Assembly (NCBI GenBank): GCA_963738185.1
Contig: CAVTVA010000001.1
Span: 806,001-870,000 of the forward strand
Origin: AP-15 sp963738185
GTDB taxonomy: Bacteria > Pseudomonadota > Alphaproteobacteria > ATCC43930 > CGMCC-115725
Reading direction: 5' to 3'
Length of the DNA: 64,000 bases
Shown here: positions 27,817-37,086 of the stretch, piece by piece
Layout: each line of letters starts with the position of its first letter
Position numbering within the stretch: position 1 is the first letter of the stretch
Notes under the pieces: generated by a model
Databases searched by the model: none
What the model saw: the letters and a program-made list of their open reading frames with translations, nothing else
Told to the model about the DNA's origin: nothing
Made by a program: the position numbers and the translations under genes

Positions 27817-28980
27817 ATGAATGCACCGGCAACCGACAGTATCGAGATGGTGCGCCGGCTGGTCGCCTTCGACACCACCAGCCGCGCCTCCAACCTTGAG
27901 CTGATCGCCTTCGTGCGCAGCTATCTCGACGAGCTCGGAATCGAGAGCGAGCTGGTCTTTGACGAAAGCGGCGAGAAGGCCAACCTCTACGCGAAGCTCG
28001 GGCCCGAGGGGATCGGCGGGATCATGCTGTCGGGCCACACCGACGTCGTCCCGGTGGACGGCCAGGACTGGCACAGCGACCCGTTTGCCGTGCTGGCCAA
28101 GGACGGGCGGCTGTTCGGCCGCGGCACCGCCGACATGAAGAGCTTTGTCGCGGTGGTGCTGGCCTTGCTGCCGAGGCTCGCAGCACGACCGTTGCGCACG
28201 CCGCTCCACCTCGCCTTTTCGTATGACGAGGAGGTCGGCTGCCGCGGCGCCCGCCGCCTGATCGCGGCGATCGCCGAGCGTCCGGACCGGCCGCGGCTGT
28301 GCATCGTCGGCGAGCCGACCCTGATGCAGCCGGTGACTGGGCACAAAGGCAAGCGCAGCTTTCGCTGCCGGGTCCGCGGGTTTGAAGCCCACTCGGCGCT
28401 GGCGCATCTCGGCGTCAACGCGATCGAGGCCGCGGCCGAGATGGTGGCCTTGCTCAAGGCGATGGCGCGGCGCCGGCGCGATACGGGCCCGTTCGACCCC
28501 GACTACACGCCCGCTTATACGACGATCCAAACCGGCGTGATCCACGGCGGCACCGCGCTCAACATCGTGCCGAGGGACTGCAGCTTCGATTTTGAGTTCC
28601 GGCTGTTGCCGGGCGACGACCCCGAGGCCGGGATCGGCGAGCTGCGCGACTTTGCCGAGAACCGGCTGCTGCCGGAAATGCGCGCCATTCGCCCGGAGGC
28701 CGCGATCGAGTTCGAGGAGCTGAGCGCCTTTCCCGGCCTCGCCACCAAGGACGACGCCGAGATCACCCGCCTGGTTGCCGGGATGACCGGCGCCAACGGC
28801 ACCGGCAAGGTCAGCTTTGGCACCGAAGGCGGGCTGTTCCAAGAGGCCGGCATCCCGACCGTCGTCTGCGGCCCCGGCTCGATCGAGCAGGCGCACAAGC
28901 CCGACGAATTTATCGATCTCGAGCAGATCGCGCTGTGCGAGCGCTTTATCGGCCGAATTTTCGACAGCCTTGTCGCCTGA
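27817..28980 (+). CDS. argE: Acetylornithine deacetylase
   Basis: The 387-residue protein is an M20-family metallopeptidase. Zinc-site motifs are IMLSGHTDVVPVDGQDWHSD, LFGRGTADMKSFVAVVLAL, AFSYDEEVGCRGARRLI and VIHGGTALNIVPRDCSFDFE. FGTEGGLFQEAGIPTVVCGP with the later EQAHKPDEFI matches ArgE more than other M20 enzymes. ArgE removes the acetyl group from N-acetylornithine in arginine synthesis. It reads away from the coiled-coil gene on the other strand and is followed by an AstE-like gene. Confidence 0.9.
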   Translation: MNAPATDSIEMVRRLVAFDTTSRASNLELIAFVRSYLDELGIESELVFDESGEKANLYAKLGPEGIGGIMLSGHTDVVPVDGQDWHSDPFAVLAKDGRLFGRGTADMKSFVAVVLALLPRLAARPLRTPLHLAFSYDEEVGCRGARRLIAAIAERPDRPRLCIVGEPTLMQPVTGHKGKRSFRCRVRGFEAHSALAHLGVNAIEAAAEMVALLKAMARRRRDTGPFDPDYTPAYTTIQTGVIHGGTALNIVPRDCSFDFEFRLLPGDDPEAGIGELRDFAENRLLPEMRAIRPEAAIEFEELSAFPGLATKDDAEITRLVAGMTGANGTGKVSFGTEGGLFQEAGIPTVVCGPGSIEQAHKPDEFIDLEQIALCERFIGRIFDSLVA

Positions 28981-28996
28981 CAGCCTTATCGCCTGA
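28965..28996. repeat. 16-bp tandem duplication at the argE stop
   Basis: CAGCCTTGTCGCCTGA, which includes the argE stop codon, is followed at once by CAGCCTTATCGCCTGA, with one mismatch. It looks like a small slippage duplication and puts a second in-frame-looking stop just before the next gene. Confidence 0.7.
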
Positions 28997-29008
28997 GGGA
29001 GCCCCCGC

Positions 29009-29968
29009 GTGCCCGAGCCCAACTACGCCGTCGAGCTGACCCCGCCCGACATCGAGCCCTATCGGGCCGGCAACACCGGGGTCGAATACGTCACGACCTT
29101 CGACAGCGGCAAGGCTGGGCCGCACGTATTGGTCACGGCGCTGACCCACGGCAACGAGATCTGCGGCGCCATCGCGCTCGACCGGCTGTTACGCGCCGGG
29201 TTGCGGCCGCGCCAGGGGCGGCTGACCCTGGCTTTTGACAACATCGCCGCCTATCGCAGCTTTGACCGGCGCTATCCGGTGGCCTCGCGCTTTGTCGATG
29301 AGGATTTCAACCGGCTGTGGGATGAAGGGACCCTCGACGGCCCGCGCCAGTCGGTCGAATTGGCGCGCGCCCGCACGCTGCGGCCGTTTGTCGATGCCGC
29401 CGATTTCCTGCTCGACATCCACTCGATGCAATATGCGACCGCGCCCCTGATGCTGGCCGGCACGCTCGACCGCTCGGTGGCGCTGGCCCGCCGGGTCGGC
29501 ATTCCCGAATTGATCATGTGCGATGTCGGCCACGCCGCCGGCAAGCGGATGCGTGATTACGGCCCCTTTGGCGATCCCGCCTCGGCGAAGACGGCGCTGC
29601 TGATCGAAGCCGGCCAGCATTGGCAGAACCGCGCCGCCGAGGTCGCGACCGATGTGATGCTGCGCTTTTTGATCGCGCTCGGCAGCTTGAGCCGGGACGA
29701 TGCGGCGCCGATCGCCGGGCCGGATTTCGCCGCACAACCGCGGCAGCGGGTCATCGAGGTCACCGAGGCGGTCACCATCGAGGGCGACAATTTCGAATTC
29801 GCCGACGATTTCCGCGGGCTCGAGGTGCTGTCGCCAAAGGGCACCCTGATCGGCCGCGACGATGGGCGCGAGGTGCGCACCCCCTATGACGATTGCGTGC
29901 TGATCATGCCGTCGCGCCGGCTCGCCAAAGGGCACACCGCGGTCCGCCTCGGCCGCTTTGTCGCGTGA
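29009..29968 (+). CDS. Succinylglutamate desuccinylase/aspartoacylase family protein
   Basis: The 319-residue protein starts at GTG 29009 behind GAGGGAG. It has the AstE/AspA zinc motifs: VLVTALTHGNEICGAIALDR (HxxE), VDEDFNRLW, and FLLDIHSMQY (the later His). TALLIEAGQHWQ gives the probable catalytic glutamate. These enzymes deacylate N-acyl amino acids. The neighbouring argE suggests another N-acyl amino acid hydrolase role, but the substrate is not defined. The last codons overlap the next gene start as GTGA. Confidence 0.88.
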   Translation: MPEPNYAVELTPPDIEPYRAGNTGVEYVTTFDSGKAGPHVLVTALTHGNEICGAIALDRLLRAGLRPRQGRLTLAFDNIAAYRSFDRRYPVASRFVDEDFNRLWDEGTLDGPRQSVELARARTLRPFVDAADFLLDIHSMQYATAPLMLAGTLDRSVALARRVGIPELIMCDVGHAAGKRMRDYGPFGDPASAKTALLIEAGQHWQNRAAEVATDVMLRFLIALGSLSRDDAAPIAGPDFAAQPRQRVIEVTEAVTIEGDNFEFADDFRGLEVLSPKGTLIGRDDGREVRTPYDDCVLIMPSRRLAKGHTAVRLGRFVA

Positions 29969-30487
29969 GCGCCGCGCCCGGCCTCGCCGCCGCCCCGGTC
30001 AAGCGCAGCTTCGCGCCGGTCGTTGACGAGCGCGCGCGCGTGCTGGTGCTCGGCACCCTGCCGGGCGAGGAATCGCTGCGCCGGCAGGAATACTATGCCC
30101 ATCCGCGCAACCTGTTCTGGCCGATCCTGTTCGCGCTGTTCGAGGCCGCGCCGAGCCCCGATTACGTGGGGCGGCTGGGCTTCGCCCTGGCCCGGCGGGT
30201 GGCGTTGTGGGATGTATGCGCGGCCGGCGAGCGCGAAGCCAGCGCCGACGCAACGATCCGCCGCGAAGTCCCCAACACGATCGACCGCCTGCTCGACACA
30301 GCACCCGCTGATCGGCGCCATCGCCTTTAACGGCAGCGGCGCGCGGCGGCTGCACGACCGTCATTTTCCGCGGCGCCCGGGCCTCGCCTATCTCGCCCTG
30401 CCATCGACCAGCCCGGCCCACGCCCGCCTCGACTTCGCCGCCAAGCTCGGCGAATGGCGCGCCTTGCGAGCGGCGCTCGGCGCCTGA
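29965..30487 (+). pseudogene. Family 6 uracil-DNA-glycosylase-like (hypoxanthine-DNA glycosylase), frameshifted
   Basis: The GTG at 29965 overlaps the upstream stop. The first part reads RVLVLGTLPGEESLRRQEYY then AHPRNLFWPILFALFEAAP, the hallmark of the hypoxanthine-DNA glycosylase group of the UDG superfamily. The frame ends after LLDTAP. The next frame continues HPLIGAIAFNGSGARRLHDR and the conserved end LALPSTSPAHARLDFAAKL to the TGA at 30487. One extra A near 30300 accounts for this. The restored protein is about 173 residues, as in the family. These enzymes excise deaminated adenine from DNA. Confidence 0.8.
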
Positions 30488-30606
30488 CCCGAGAGGGTCG
30501 CTGGGCGGACCGCGAGTAAAAAGGCGTCGCTTGCGGCGCGGCCGGCCCGAGCCACGCGTCGCCCGTTTCCTGACGCCGGTCGCCTTTGTTTCCATCGGGA
30601 CGGCAG

Positions 30607-30648
30607 GTGACAGGATCATCAAAATGTGTTATACTTAACGTTGTTAAG
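30607..30648 (+). promoter_or_regulatory. Sigma70-type promoter with overlapping palindromic operator
   Basis: GTGACA at 30607-30612 and TATACT at 30630-30635 are separated by exactly 17 bp, a near-consensus sigma70 pair. The perfect palindrome CTTAAC-GTT-GTTAAG (30634-30648) overlaps the -10 box and the expected start point. This position suits a repressor site. The adenylate cyclase gene starts at 30666, giving a very short leader. Confidence 0.6.
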
Positions 30649-30665
30649 AAATTTGGACGTTCGAG

Positions 30666-32579
30666 ATGGACGACGATGTCCGCCTGAGACGCAGGTTGAC
30701 CGCCGTTCTGCTGGCGGATGTGGTCGGCTACAGCCGTCTGATGAGCGCCGATGAGGAGGGCACGCATCTTCGCCTGGCCGACCACGTAAAAATTTTGATC
30801 GAGCCTGCGGTCGCTGCGCATCGCGGCCGGCTGGTGCGCAGCATGGGCGACGGCATGCTGGTCGAGTTCGACAGCGCCGTCGATGCGGTGCGCTGCGGCA
30901 TCGACATCCAGCGCGGTCTGGCCGCGCACAAGCCTCAGAACAATGAGCGGCGAATACAACTGCGCATCGGCATCAACACCGGCGACGTGATCGTCGACGA
31001 ACGCGACATTTATGGCAACAGCATCAATATTGCCGCTCGCCTCGAAGGGCTGGCCGAGCCGGGGCAAATCTACGTCACGCGCGGCGTTCGCGACCAGTTG
31101 CGCGGTTACCCCGACATTTCGTTTGAGGATAAAGGGGAACGTCGGGTCAAAAATATCGATCGCCCGATCCGCGTGTTCCGGGTCGGGTATGACGCGGCGC
31201 CGCGAGCCAAATCGGCATGGCAGCGCCTCTTCGCTCCGCTGCGCCCGATCCGCTCGCTCAACCGACGCTCGACTTCGCTGATCGCCGGCGTTTTGCTCGC
31301 GGCAATCGCGGCTCTCGGGATAGCGGTGCCGCATAGCTGGTTCGCGACGATGGTGGTGCCGCCGCCAAACTCGATCGTGGTCATGCCATTCAACAATTTC
31401 AGCGCCGACCCCCAGCAGGGCTATTTCGCCGACGCGATCACCGATGACGTGACGACCGATCTGGCGCGCCTGAGGGGCATTTTTGTGATCGCGCGCGGCA
31501 CCGCTTTCACCTTTAAGGGTCGGCGGGTCGACGCGCGCGAAGTCGGCAGGGAATGCGGGGTTCGCTACCTGCTGGAAGGCAGCATCATCCGCGTCGGTAC
31601 CAAGGTCGAGACCAATGTCCAGCTGATCGACGCGCAAACCGGGCTTCATCTGTGGGCCGATCGCTTTGAAAGCGACATCACCGACCTGTTTGCGCTTCAG
31701 GTAGCGGTGACCGGGCGGATCGCGGCCTCGCTCGACATTCAGTTGACCAAGGCAGAAGGGGAACGTGCAATGCAACAGCGCGCGTCGGATCCCGATGCGG
31801 TCGAGCTGCGTCTGCAAGCAATGGCACTCTACATCAGCGGGGTGACGCCGGAGCACCTCAAGGAAGCACGCGCGCACCTTGAGCAATCAGTACGACTCGA
31901 CCCAAACTCCGCCGAGGCGTGGTCGTGGCTCGGCGAAATTGTAATGACCGAATACTTGCACCATTGGCAGGTTGGGAAAGCAGATCTGGAGCTGGCTGAT
32001 CAAGCAATCGGCAAGGCGGTTGCAATCGATCCCAATAATGCCCAGGCCTATTATGCGGAAGGTCTGCTGCGGCGCGCCAGAGGGCAGCATAACGGCGCGC
32101 TGGAGGCGTTCAGCCGGGCGCTCGAGCTCAATCCGAACCTGCCGCGCGCCTTGGCCGAGAAGGCCAACGAACTGACGCTGCTTGGCCGGCCGGCCGAGGC
32201 GCCGCCGTTGGTCGAGCAGGCGATCAGGCTGAGCCCGCGAGACCCGTCGCTCGGCGGATTTTACTGGATCATCGGACGCGCCCACTTCTACTCAGGAGAT
32301 TACCGCGAGGCCATCCTTTGGCTGCGGCGCGCGGTGGCGCTGCGACCGAACGACTGGTTCAATCAGGCTTATCTGGTCAGCGCCTACGCCCTTGATCAGC
32401 AGCGGGACGAGGCCCGCGCGGCATTGCAAGAATTCAACCACAATCCTCGATTTGCCGGGTACACAATCGCGCGGGTGAACGCCAGCGAAAAAACCAATCC
32501 GGACGACAATTCTGTCGTCGTTGCGGCGCGCCAGAAATTGCGCGACGGGCTGCAACTTGCCGGCATGCCGCCCCGGTGA
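30666..32579 (+). CDS. Class III adenylate/guanylate cyclase with membrane helix, TolB-like domain and TPRs
   Basis: The 637-residue protein has a class III cyclase domain at 10-175: VLLADVVGYSRLMSADEEG with metal-binding D18, SMGDGMLVEF with D62, and GNSINIAARLEGL with N121 and R125 for catalysis. A single membrane helix (about 204-222) follows. Residues 235-345 form a TolB/FlgO-like domain starting SIVVMPFNNFSADPQQGYFA. The rest is TPR repeats (EAWSWLGEIVMTE, AQAYYAEGLLRRARGQHNGA, EAILWLRRAVALRPND). This architecture is abundant in Bradyrhizobium relatives. It should make cAMP, with the TPR part probably periplasmic or sensory. Its C-terminus is repeated in the next two genes. Confidence 0.9.
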   Translation: MDDDVRLRRRLTAVLLADVVGYSRLMSADEEGTHLRLADHVKILIEPAVAAHRGRLVRSMGDGMLVEFDSAVDAVRCGIDIQRGLAAHKPQNNERRIQLRIGINTGDVIVDERDIYGNSINIAARLEGLAEPGQIYVTRGVRDQLRGYPDISFEDKGERRVKNIDRPIRVFRVGYDAAPRAKSAWQRLFAPLRPIRSLNRRSTSLIAGVLLAAIAALGIAVPHSWFATMVVPPPNSIVVMPFNNFSADPQQGYFADAITDDVTTDLARLRGIFVIARGTAFTFKGRRVDAREVGRECGVRYLLEGSIIRVGTKVETNVQLIDAQTGLHLWADRFESDITDLFALQVAVTGRIAASLDIQLTKAEGERAMQQRASDPDAVELRLQAMALYISGVTPEHLKEARAHLEQSVRLDPNSAEAWSWLGEIVMTEYLHHWQVGKADLELADQAIGKAVAIDPNNAQAYYAEGLLRRARGQHNGALEAFSRALELNPNLPRALAEKANELTLLGRPAEAPPLVEQAIRLSPRDPSLGGFYWIIGRAHFYSGDYREAILWLRRAVALRPNDWFNQAYLVSAYALDQQRDEARAALQEFNHNPRFAGYTIARVNASEKTNPDDNSVVVAARQKLRDGLQLAGMPPR

Positions 32580-32618
32580 CGGATCGGCGCGCGGCGCGCA
32601 GACGAGGGAGGACAGCAT

Positions 32619-33491
32619 ATGGCCCAAGAAACCGCAAATCCGCTCCCGGACACCAACGATCCGCTGTCGAATGCGGTGGTGCGCCCGGAGGCGAGCCTCT
32701 TTATTCGTCAAATCCTGCAAACAGCGCTCGGCAGCGTCAGCGGGCAGCCTACCTGGGTGAGTGAAGCAAAAGCGTTGCTGGCCAATGTACTGATGAACGA
32801 TGTTCTCAACGGGTGGAACGTGAGCGATCCGGTCGATTTGAGGAAGGTTGAAGGTTATTTGAATGACGTTTTGACGCAACCACTTCCTCCTGCTCCCGAT
32901 CCGGTGGTGGCGCTGGCGTCCCATGCTCAAGGTTTATTCTATCGGTCGCAACGAACCCCACAGTCTCAGCAATTAGCGTTGGAGGCTTTTAAGAAAGCCG
33001 TGAGCTACGATGATGGTTTTGCCCGCGCCCACGCCCAACTCGGCAACCAACTTGTCCTTCTCGGACAAGAGAAATCTTCTCACCCGCATTTTAGTGATGC
33101 GAGAGATCGTAACCCGCATCATCCGGCCCGCGGTTATTTTGACTGGGGTGAGGGTCGGGCCTTTTTTCAAGAGGCGGCTTTGCTGAAGGATTCCGGTGGT
33201 ACCCCGGATTGGACGCAGGCAATCAATTGCTTGAATACGTCGGTTTCAGAACTACCGACGGTCTGGTACAATCGCCTTTACTTGGCGTGCGCGCAAGCCA
33301 CCGCAGGGCAAACCAGCCAGTCCCAAAGCACCCTGAACGATTTTAATAACGAGTTCAAAAACATGCTACAGCAGCTCGCCGCGTCCCAGACCCCGCCCAA
33401 TGCGGCGAGTGATCCTCCATCGGTGTTCGCGGCACGCACGCTCTTTTACAATTGGTTGCAACAGGTCGCATCTTCTGCCCTCTCTCCCTAG
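32619..33491 (+). CDS. TPR-like protein, paralogue of the cyclase C-terminus
   Basis: The 290-residue product follows the cyclase by 40 bp with GGGAGGAC upstream. It is mostly helical. The end PTVWYNRLYLACAQATAGQT lines up with PNLWYNRLYLVSSHALVGDR of the protein at 33612 and with the cyclase C-terminus. No catalytic motif, signal peptide or membrane helix is visible. Base composition is distinctly less GC-rich than its neighbours, which suggests separate acquisition or relaxed codon choice. Function is unknown; context points to a partner of the cyclase. Confidence 0.75.
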   Translation: MAQETANPLPDTNDPLSNAVVRPEASLFIRQILQTALGSVSGQPTWVSEAKALLANVLMNDVLNGWNVSDPVDLRKVEGYLNDVLTQPLPPAPDPVVALASHAQGLFYRSQRTPQSQQLALEAFKKAVSYDDGFARAHAQLGNQLVLLGQEKSSHPHFSDARDRNPHHPARGYFDWGEGRAFFQEAALLKDSGGTPDWTQAINCLNTSVSELPTVWYNRLYLACAQATAGQTSQSQSTLNDFNNEFKNMLQQLAASQTPPNAASDPPSVFAARTLFYNWLQQVASSALSP

Positions 33492-33611
33492 AAGCAGCAG
33501 GCGCGGTGCCGATGGACATGGCCCGCCCAGCCATCAAGCGGTCTGAGGCGCGTTTTCTGAGGCTCGCCTCTGCACTTTCATCTTTTCCCACGCATGACGC
33601 CAGAGGCGGTA

Positions 33612-34430
33612 ATGGCCAATCAACCAGATCATCCTGGCGAACTCCTTTCGCGTGCGCGAGTGCTGCATCGCCAGCTGCGCACCCCGGAGAACTCGCTGCA
33701 GATCCGCGAATTGCTGCAGCAGACATTGGCGCAGCCGGCGGCCTTGGCGCCCTCGGAAATGGCCGAAACGAGCAGCCTGCTCGCCGAACTCCTGATGTGC
33801 GACTATCTGAACAGCTGGAACGACGCCGGGCCGGGCGAACTGACCCGTGCCGAGGAGGCGACGCGGCAGGCGCTCGAAATCAATCCCGACCTGGCCGGCG
33901 CGCATTACGCGAGCGGGCTCGTTCATCGCGCCCGAGGGCGGCACGAAGCGGCTCTTGCCGCCTTTGCTCGGGCCGTCGAGCTCAATCCCGAATTTCCCCT
34001 CGCGCATGCCCAGCAGGGAGCCGAGCTGATCTATACCGGACGCCCGCTGGAAGCGGTGCCGCTGATCGAGACCGCGTTGCGGATCAGCCGACCCGACAGT
34101 CCGACACGGCCGATGTTTTGCTGGTACATGGGGCGCGCCTATTTCTATGCCGGCAAATATGGCGATGCGATCCCGTGGCTGCGGCGCTCGGTCGAGGGCC
34201 GCCCGAATCTTTGGTACAATCGTTTGTACCTAGTTAGCAGTCATGCGCTCGTCGGGGACCGCGAGGCGGCGATCGCGGCACTGCGCGACTTCGACGCGGC
34301 CTTTCCAAATTTCAGCGTCGCCCGCGTCATCGCCAGCGAGCAGACCAATCCCAATGACAACCCAGCTGCGGTCGCGGCCCGAGAAGGGTTTCACGATGGA
34401 TTGCTGCGCGCCGGAATGTTGGCGCATTGA
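33612..34430 (+). CDS. TPR protein, close paralogue of the cyclase C-terminus
   Basis: ATG 33612 follows AGAGG at 5-nt spacing, better than the in-frame ATG at 33594. The 272 residues include AHYASGLVHRARGRHEAALA and the block YMGRAYFYAGKYGDAIPWLR. This corresponds to IIGRAHFYSGDYREAILWLR in the cyclase. The ends also match: ASEQTNPNDNPAAVAAREGF here against ASEKTNPDDNSVVVAARQKL there, and both finish with AGM. So the gene is a stand-alone copy of the cyclase TPR region. No enzyme motif is present. Confidence 0.8.
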   Translation: MANQPDHPGELLSRARVLHRQLRTPENSLQIRELLQQTLAQPAALAPSEMAETSSLLAELLMCDYLNSWNDAGPGELTRAEEATRQALEINPDLAGAHYASGLVHRARGRHEAALAAFARAVELNPEFPLAHAQQGAELIYTGRPLEAVPLIETALRISRPDSPTRPMFCWYMGRAYFYAGKYGDAIPWLRRSVEGRPNLWYNRLYLVSSHALVGDREAAIAALRDFDAAFPNFSVARVIASEQTNPNDNPAAVAAREGFHDGLLRAGMLAH

Positions 34431-34526
34431 GTTGCCGCGGCTTGCTCGCCGCCCTCAGCCTCGCCGCCAACAGCGTCGATCGGGTGCCCCGGTCCGGCCG
34501 CTTTCCTTACATTGTGCGGCCATCAC

Positions 34527-35708
34527 TCAGCCAGCGCCGCCGCGCAAGAGGCGGCGGGCGATCGACCAGCGGTGGACTTCGGAGGGGCCGTCATAGATGC
34601 GGAACGGGCGGACCTCGCGCCAGAGACGGGCGACGATCGTGTCGTCGGTGATGCCGAGCCCGCCCAGAATTTGCATGCTGCGGTCGATGATCCGCCCGAT
34701 CGCCTCGGAGCAGATCACCTTGGCCATGCTCGACTCATGGGTTCCGCGGCGGCCCTGGTCGAGCACCCAAGCGGTGTGCCAGATCACCAGGCGGCTGGTA
34801 TGCAGGTCCATCTCGTTGTCGGCGAGCATAAAGCCCACCCCCTCATGCTCGCCCAATGGCTTGCCAAAAGCGGTGCGGCGGCGGGCATGCTCCGTCGCGA
34901 TGTCGTGCGCGCGGCGGGCTGCACCCAGCCAGCGCATGCAATGCGTCAGCCGCGCCGGCGCCAGCCGCACCTGGGCATAGCGAAAGCCCTCGCCGACCCG
35001 GCCCAACACGTCGCTTTCCGGCACTCGCAGCCCGTCGAGCCGGATCACCGCGTGGCCGCCCGACATGTACTGGTCCAACGTGTCGAGCACCCGCTCGACG
35101 ACGATCCCCGGCGCATTCATCGGCGCCAAAAACATCGTCGCCCCGGCCGGGCCGGCCTCGTCATTGTCGGTCTTTGCCATGATGATTGCGTATTCCGCAC
35201 CGACGGCGCCGGTGATCAGCCATTTCTGGCCGCTGATCACAAAAGTGCGGCCGTCGCGGCGCGCGGTGGTGTTCAGCATCGAGGGATCGGAGCCGGCGCC
35301 CGGGGCCGGTTCGGTCATCATAAAGCAGGAGCGGATCTCGCCGGCCGCCAAGGGCCGCAGCCAGCGCTCCTTCTGATCCGGCAAGGCTACCTGTTCGAGC
35401 AGATGCATGTTGCCCTCGTCCGGGGCAAAGCAGTTGAGCGCAACCGGCCCCAAGGGCGAATAGCCGGCCTCCTCGAAAACCACCGCGCGGCCGCGATGAT
35501 CGAGCCCGAGCCCGCCCCATTCGCGCCCGACATGCGGCGACAAGAGCCCGGCGCCGCGGCCGAGCGCCACCAGCTCGCGCCGCAATTCCGGGCTCGGCCC
35601 ATGCGGCGTCTGGCGCCGATCGCCCTCGTAGGGAATGATCCGTTCGCGCACCAGCCGCTCGGTCCGCTCCTTCAGCTCGACCAGGTCGTCGGACAGCGAA
35701 AAATCCAT
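34527..35708 (-). CDS. Acyl-CoA dehydrogenase
   Basis: The 393-residue protein is a flavin acyl-CoA dehydrogenase: N-terminal helical domain from MDFSLSDDLVELKERTERLV, the FAD-binding CFMMTEPAPGAGSDPSMLNT, GRTFVISGQKWLITGAVGAE in the beta domain, and ADNEMDLHTSRLVIWHTAWV to YDGPSEVHRWSIARRLLR at the end. The sequence most resembles the long-chain/ACAD10-11-like group rather than short-chain ones; the substrate is not known. It is divergent from the XRE gene at 35956. Confidence 0.9.
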   Translation of the reverse strand: MDFSLSDDLVELKERTERLVRERIIPYEGDRRQTPHGPSPELRRELVALGRGAGLLSPHVGREWGGLGLDHRGRAVVFEEAGYSPLGPVALNCFAPDEGNMHLLEQVALPDQKERWLRPLAAGEIRSCFMMTEPAPGAGSDPSMLNTTARRDGRTFVISGQKWLITGAVGAEYAIIMAKTDNDEAGPAGATMFLAPMNAPGIVVERVLDTLDQYMSGGHAVIRLDGLRVPESDVLGRVGEGFRYAQVRLAPARLTHCMRWLGAARRAHDIATEHARRRTAFGKPLGEHEGVGFMLADNEMDLHTSRLVIWHTAWVLDQGRRGTHESSMAKVICSEAIGRIIDRSMQILGGLGITDDTIVARLWREVRPFRIYDGPSEVHRWSIARRLLRGGAG

Positions 35709-35955
35709 CGGCAGCTCCGGGATTGCCGGCCGTCACGGCCGTCGCAGCATGGTCGGAGATTCGGCCGCATCCCGTCAAGCCGGCGCCGGCATCCGTTCTC
35801 GCAATTATTATATTGACAATTACCGCACGCCGTGCGAAGCTGCGTCGATGACACGCTTCACCACGGCGCACGCTGCGGGCGCCCGCTCAAAATCGGCACG
35901 TGCCGGCACCGGGTTTGCCGCCGCTCTGTTCAATCCTCGAATTGCGGAGAGATCG

Positions 35956-36234
35956 ATGCGCCCCGCCCAGGATTTCCAGGCCTGCATCCGCTCCGCGCTG
36001 CGCCGGCGGCGCCGCGCGCTGGGGCTGACCCAGCAACAGGCCGCGGCCGTTCTCGGCATGAAGCGGCTGACCTATCATCGCATCGAGACCGGCGCCCGCC
36101 GCATCCATTTCGCCGACCTCTCAGCCCTCTGCGAGCTCTACGAGTGTCACCCCGCCGAGCTCTTGCAAGACAGCCAGCTCGCCGCCGCCTATGCCCGCGC
36201 CGCGGCGGGGCTTGCCGGCGAGGCGTCGGTTTAG
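35956..36234 (+). CDS. XRE-family helix-turn-helix regulator
   Basis: The 92-residue protein from ATG 35956 is chosen because GGAGAG lies just upstream; an ATG at 35848 would add 36 residues of low-complexity sequence. The HTH is LGLTQQQAAAVLGMKRLTYH with RIETGARRIHFADLSALCEL, a typical Cro/CI-like domain that starts with a basic stretch (ALRRRRRALG). It ends with a short Ala-rich tail. A CCTGT-AAAAA-ACAGG palindrome lies 16 bp after the stop. Its target is unknown. Confidence 0.85.
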   Translation: MRPAQDFQACIRSALRRRRRALGLTQQQAAAVLGMKRLTYHRIETGARRIHFADLSALCELYECHPAELLQDSQLAAAYARAAAGLAGEASV

Positions 36235-36247
36235 GAACGCCTGTAGA

Positions 36248-36267
36248 TTTCCTGTAAAAAACAGGAC
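36248..36267. repeat. CCTGT-AAAAA-ACAGG palindrome downstream of the XRE gene
   Basis: A 15-bp perfect palindrome (36251-36265) lies between convergent genes. A near-copy sits upstream of the integrase (9375-9394). It could be an XRE-type operator or part of a bidirectional terminator; nothing here decides. Confidence 0.35.
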
Positions 36268-36299
36268 AACAGGACCAACCCTGCGCCTCCGTTTGGGGG

Positions 36300-37086
36300 C
36301 TAGAGACAGTCGCGCAGCATCCCCGCACGGACGGTGGCGGCGCTCATCATAAAGCCGAGATCGTTGCCGCCGATCACCAGCCGCACACCCATCCCGATAT
36401 AGCGGCGCAGCAGCGCGTCGTCGTAAATGCCGCCAATGCCGGCGAATTTGCCGTGCGCCTTGCAGGCCTCGACGACCGAGCGATAGGCCGCGACGATGCG
36501 CTGATCCTCGAACTGGCCGGGGATGCCCATTTCGATCGACAAATCGCTGGTGCCGATCAGCAACGAGTTCGATGCCGGGCACGGCCGCGATCGCCGCGGC
36601 GTTCTCGATCGCCTTTGGGGTTTCGAGCATGACGACGACCAGGGTCGCGGCGTCGATCGCCGCCGTGGCGTCGGCGGTCGAGACCGGGGCGTAGCCGAAA
36701 TGCGGCAGCCCGCCGGCGATCGAGCGGTGGCCGCGCGGCGGATAGCGCAGCCGGTCGGCGATCTCGCGCGCCTCCTCGACGGTGTCGACATGCGGCATGA
36801 CGATGCCGAGCCCGCCGCCATCGAGAATGCGGGTCGCCAGCCAATGCTGCCCGGCCGGGACCCGCGCGATCGGCGCGATGCCGGCGCCGAGGGCGGCGAC
36901 CGAGATCTGCACCGCGGTGTCGAGATCCATCGAATTGTGCTCGAGGTCGAGAAACAGCCAGTCGTAGCCGCAGGCCTTCATGATTGCGGCGGTATCGACG
37001 GTGCGGCCCTGGCGAATGCCGACGCCAAGCGCCAATTCCCCGGCATCGAGCCGGTCGCGGGCCGCGTTCTTGAGGGTCGGCGCCAT
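36300..37086 (-). pseudogene. HpcH/HpaI-family aldolase, frameshifted
   Basis: From ATG 37086 the frame reads MAPTLKNAARDRLDAGELAL, ACGYDWLFLDLEHNSMD (with the metal-site Glu region) and GGLGIVMPHVDTVEEAREIA, typical of class II aldolases of the HpcH/citrate-lyase-beta group. After AAVPGIELV at about 36565 an extra T shifts the frame. The continuing frame has LIGTSDLSIEMGIPGQFEDQ and a C-terminus ending LGFMMSAATVRAGMLRDCL. The restored product of about 260 residues is a normal length. These enzymes cleave 4-hydroxy-2-oxo acids in aromatic degradation. Confidence 0.82.

Noticed and set aside
36300..37086. Two separate aldolase genes
   Set aside because: Both frames read as consecutive parts of one HpcH/HpaI protein with a single extra T between them.
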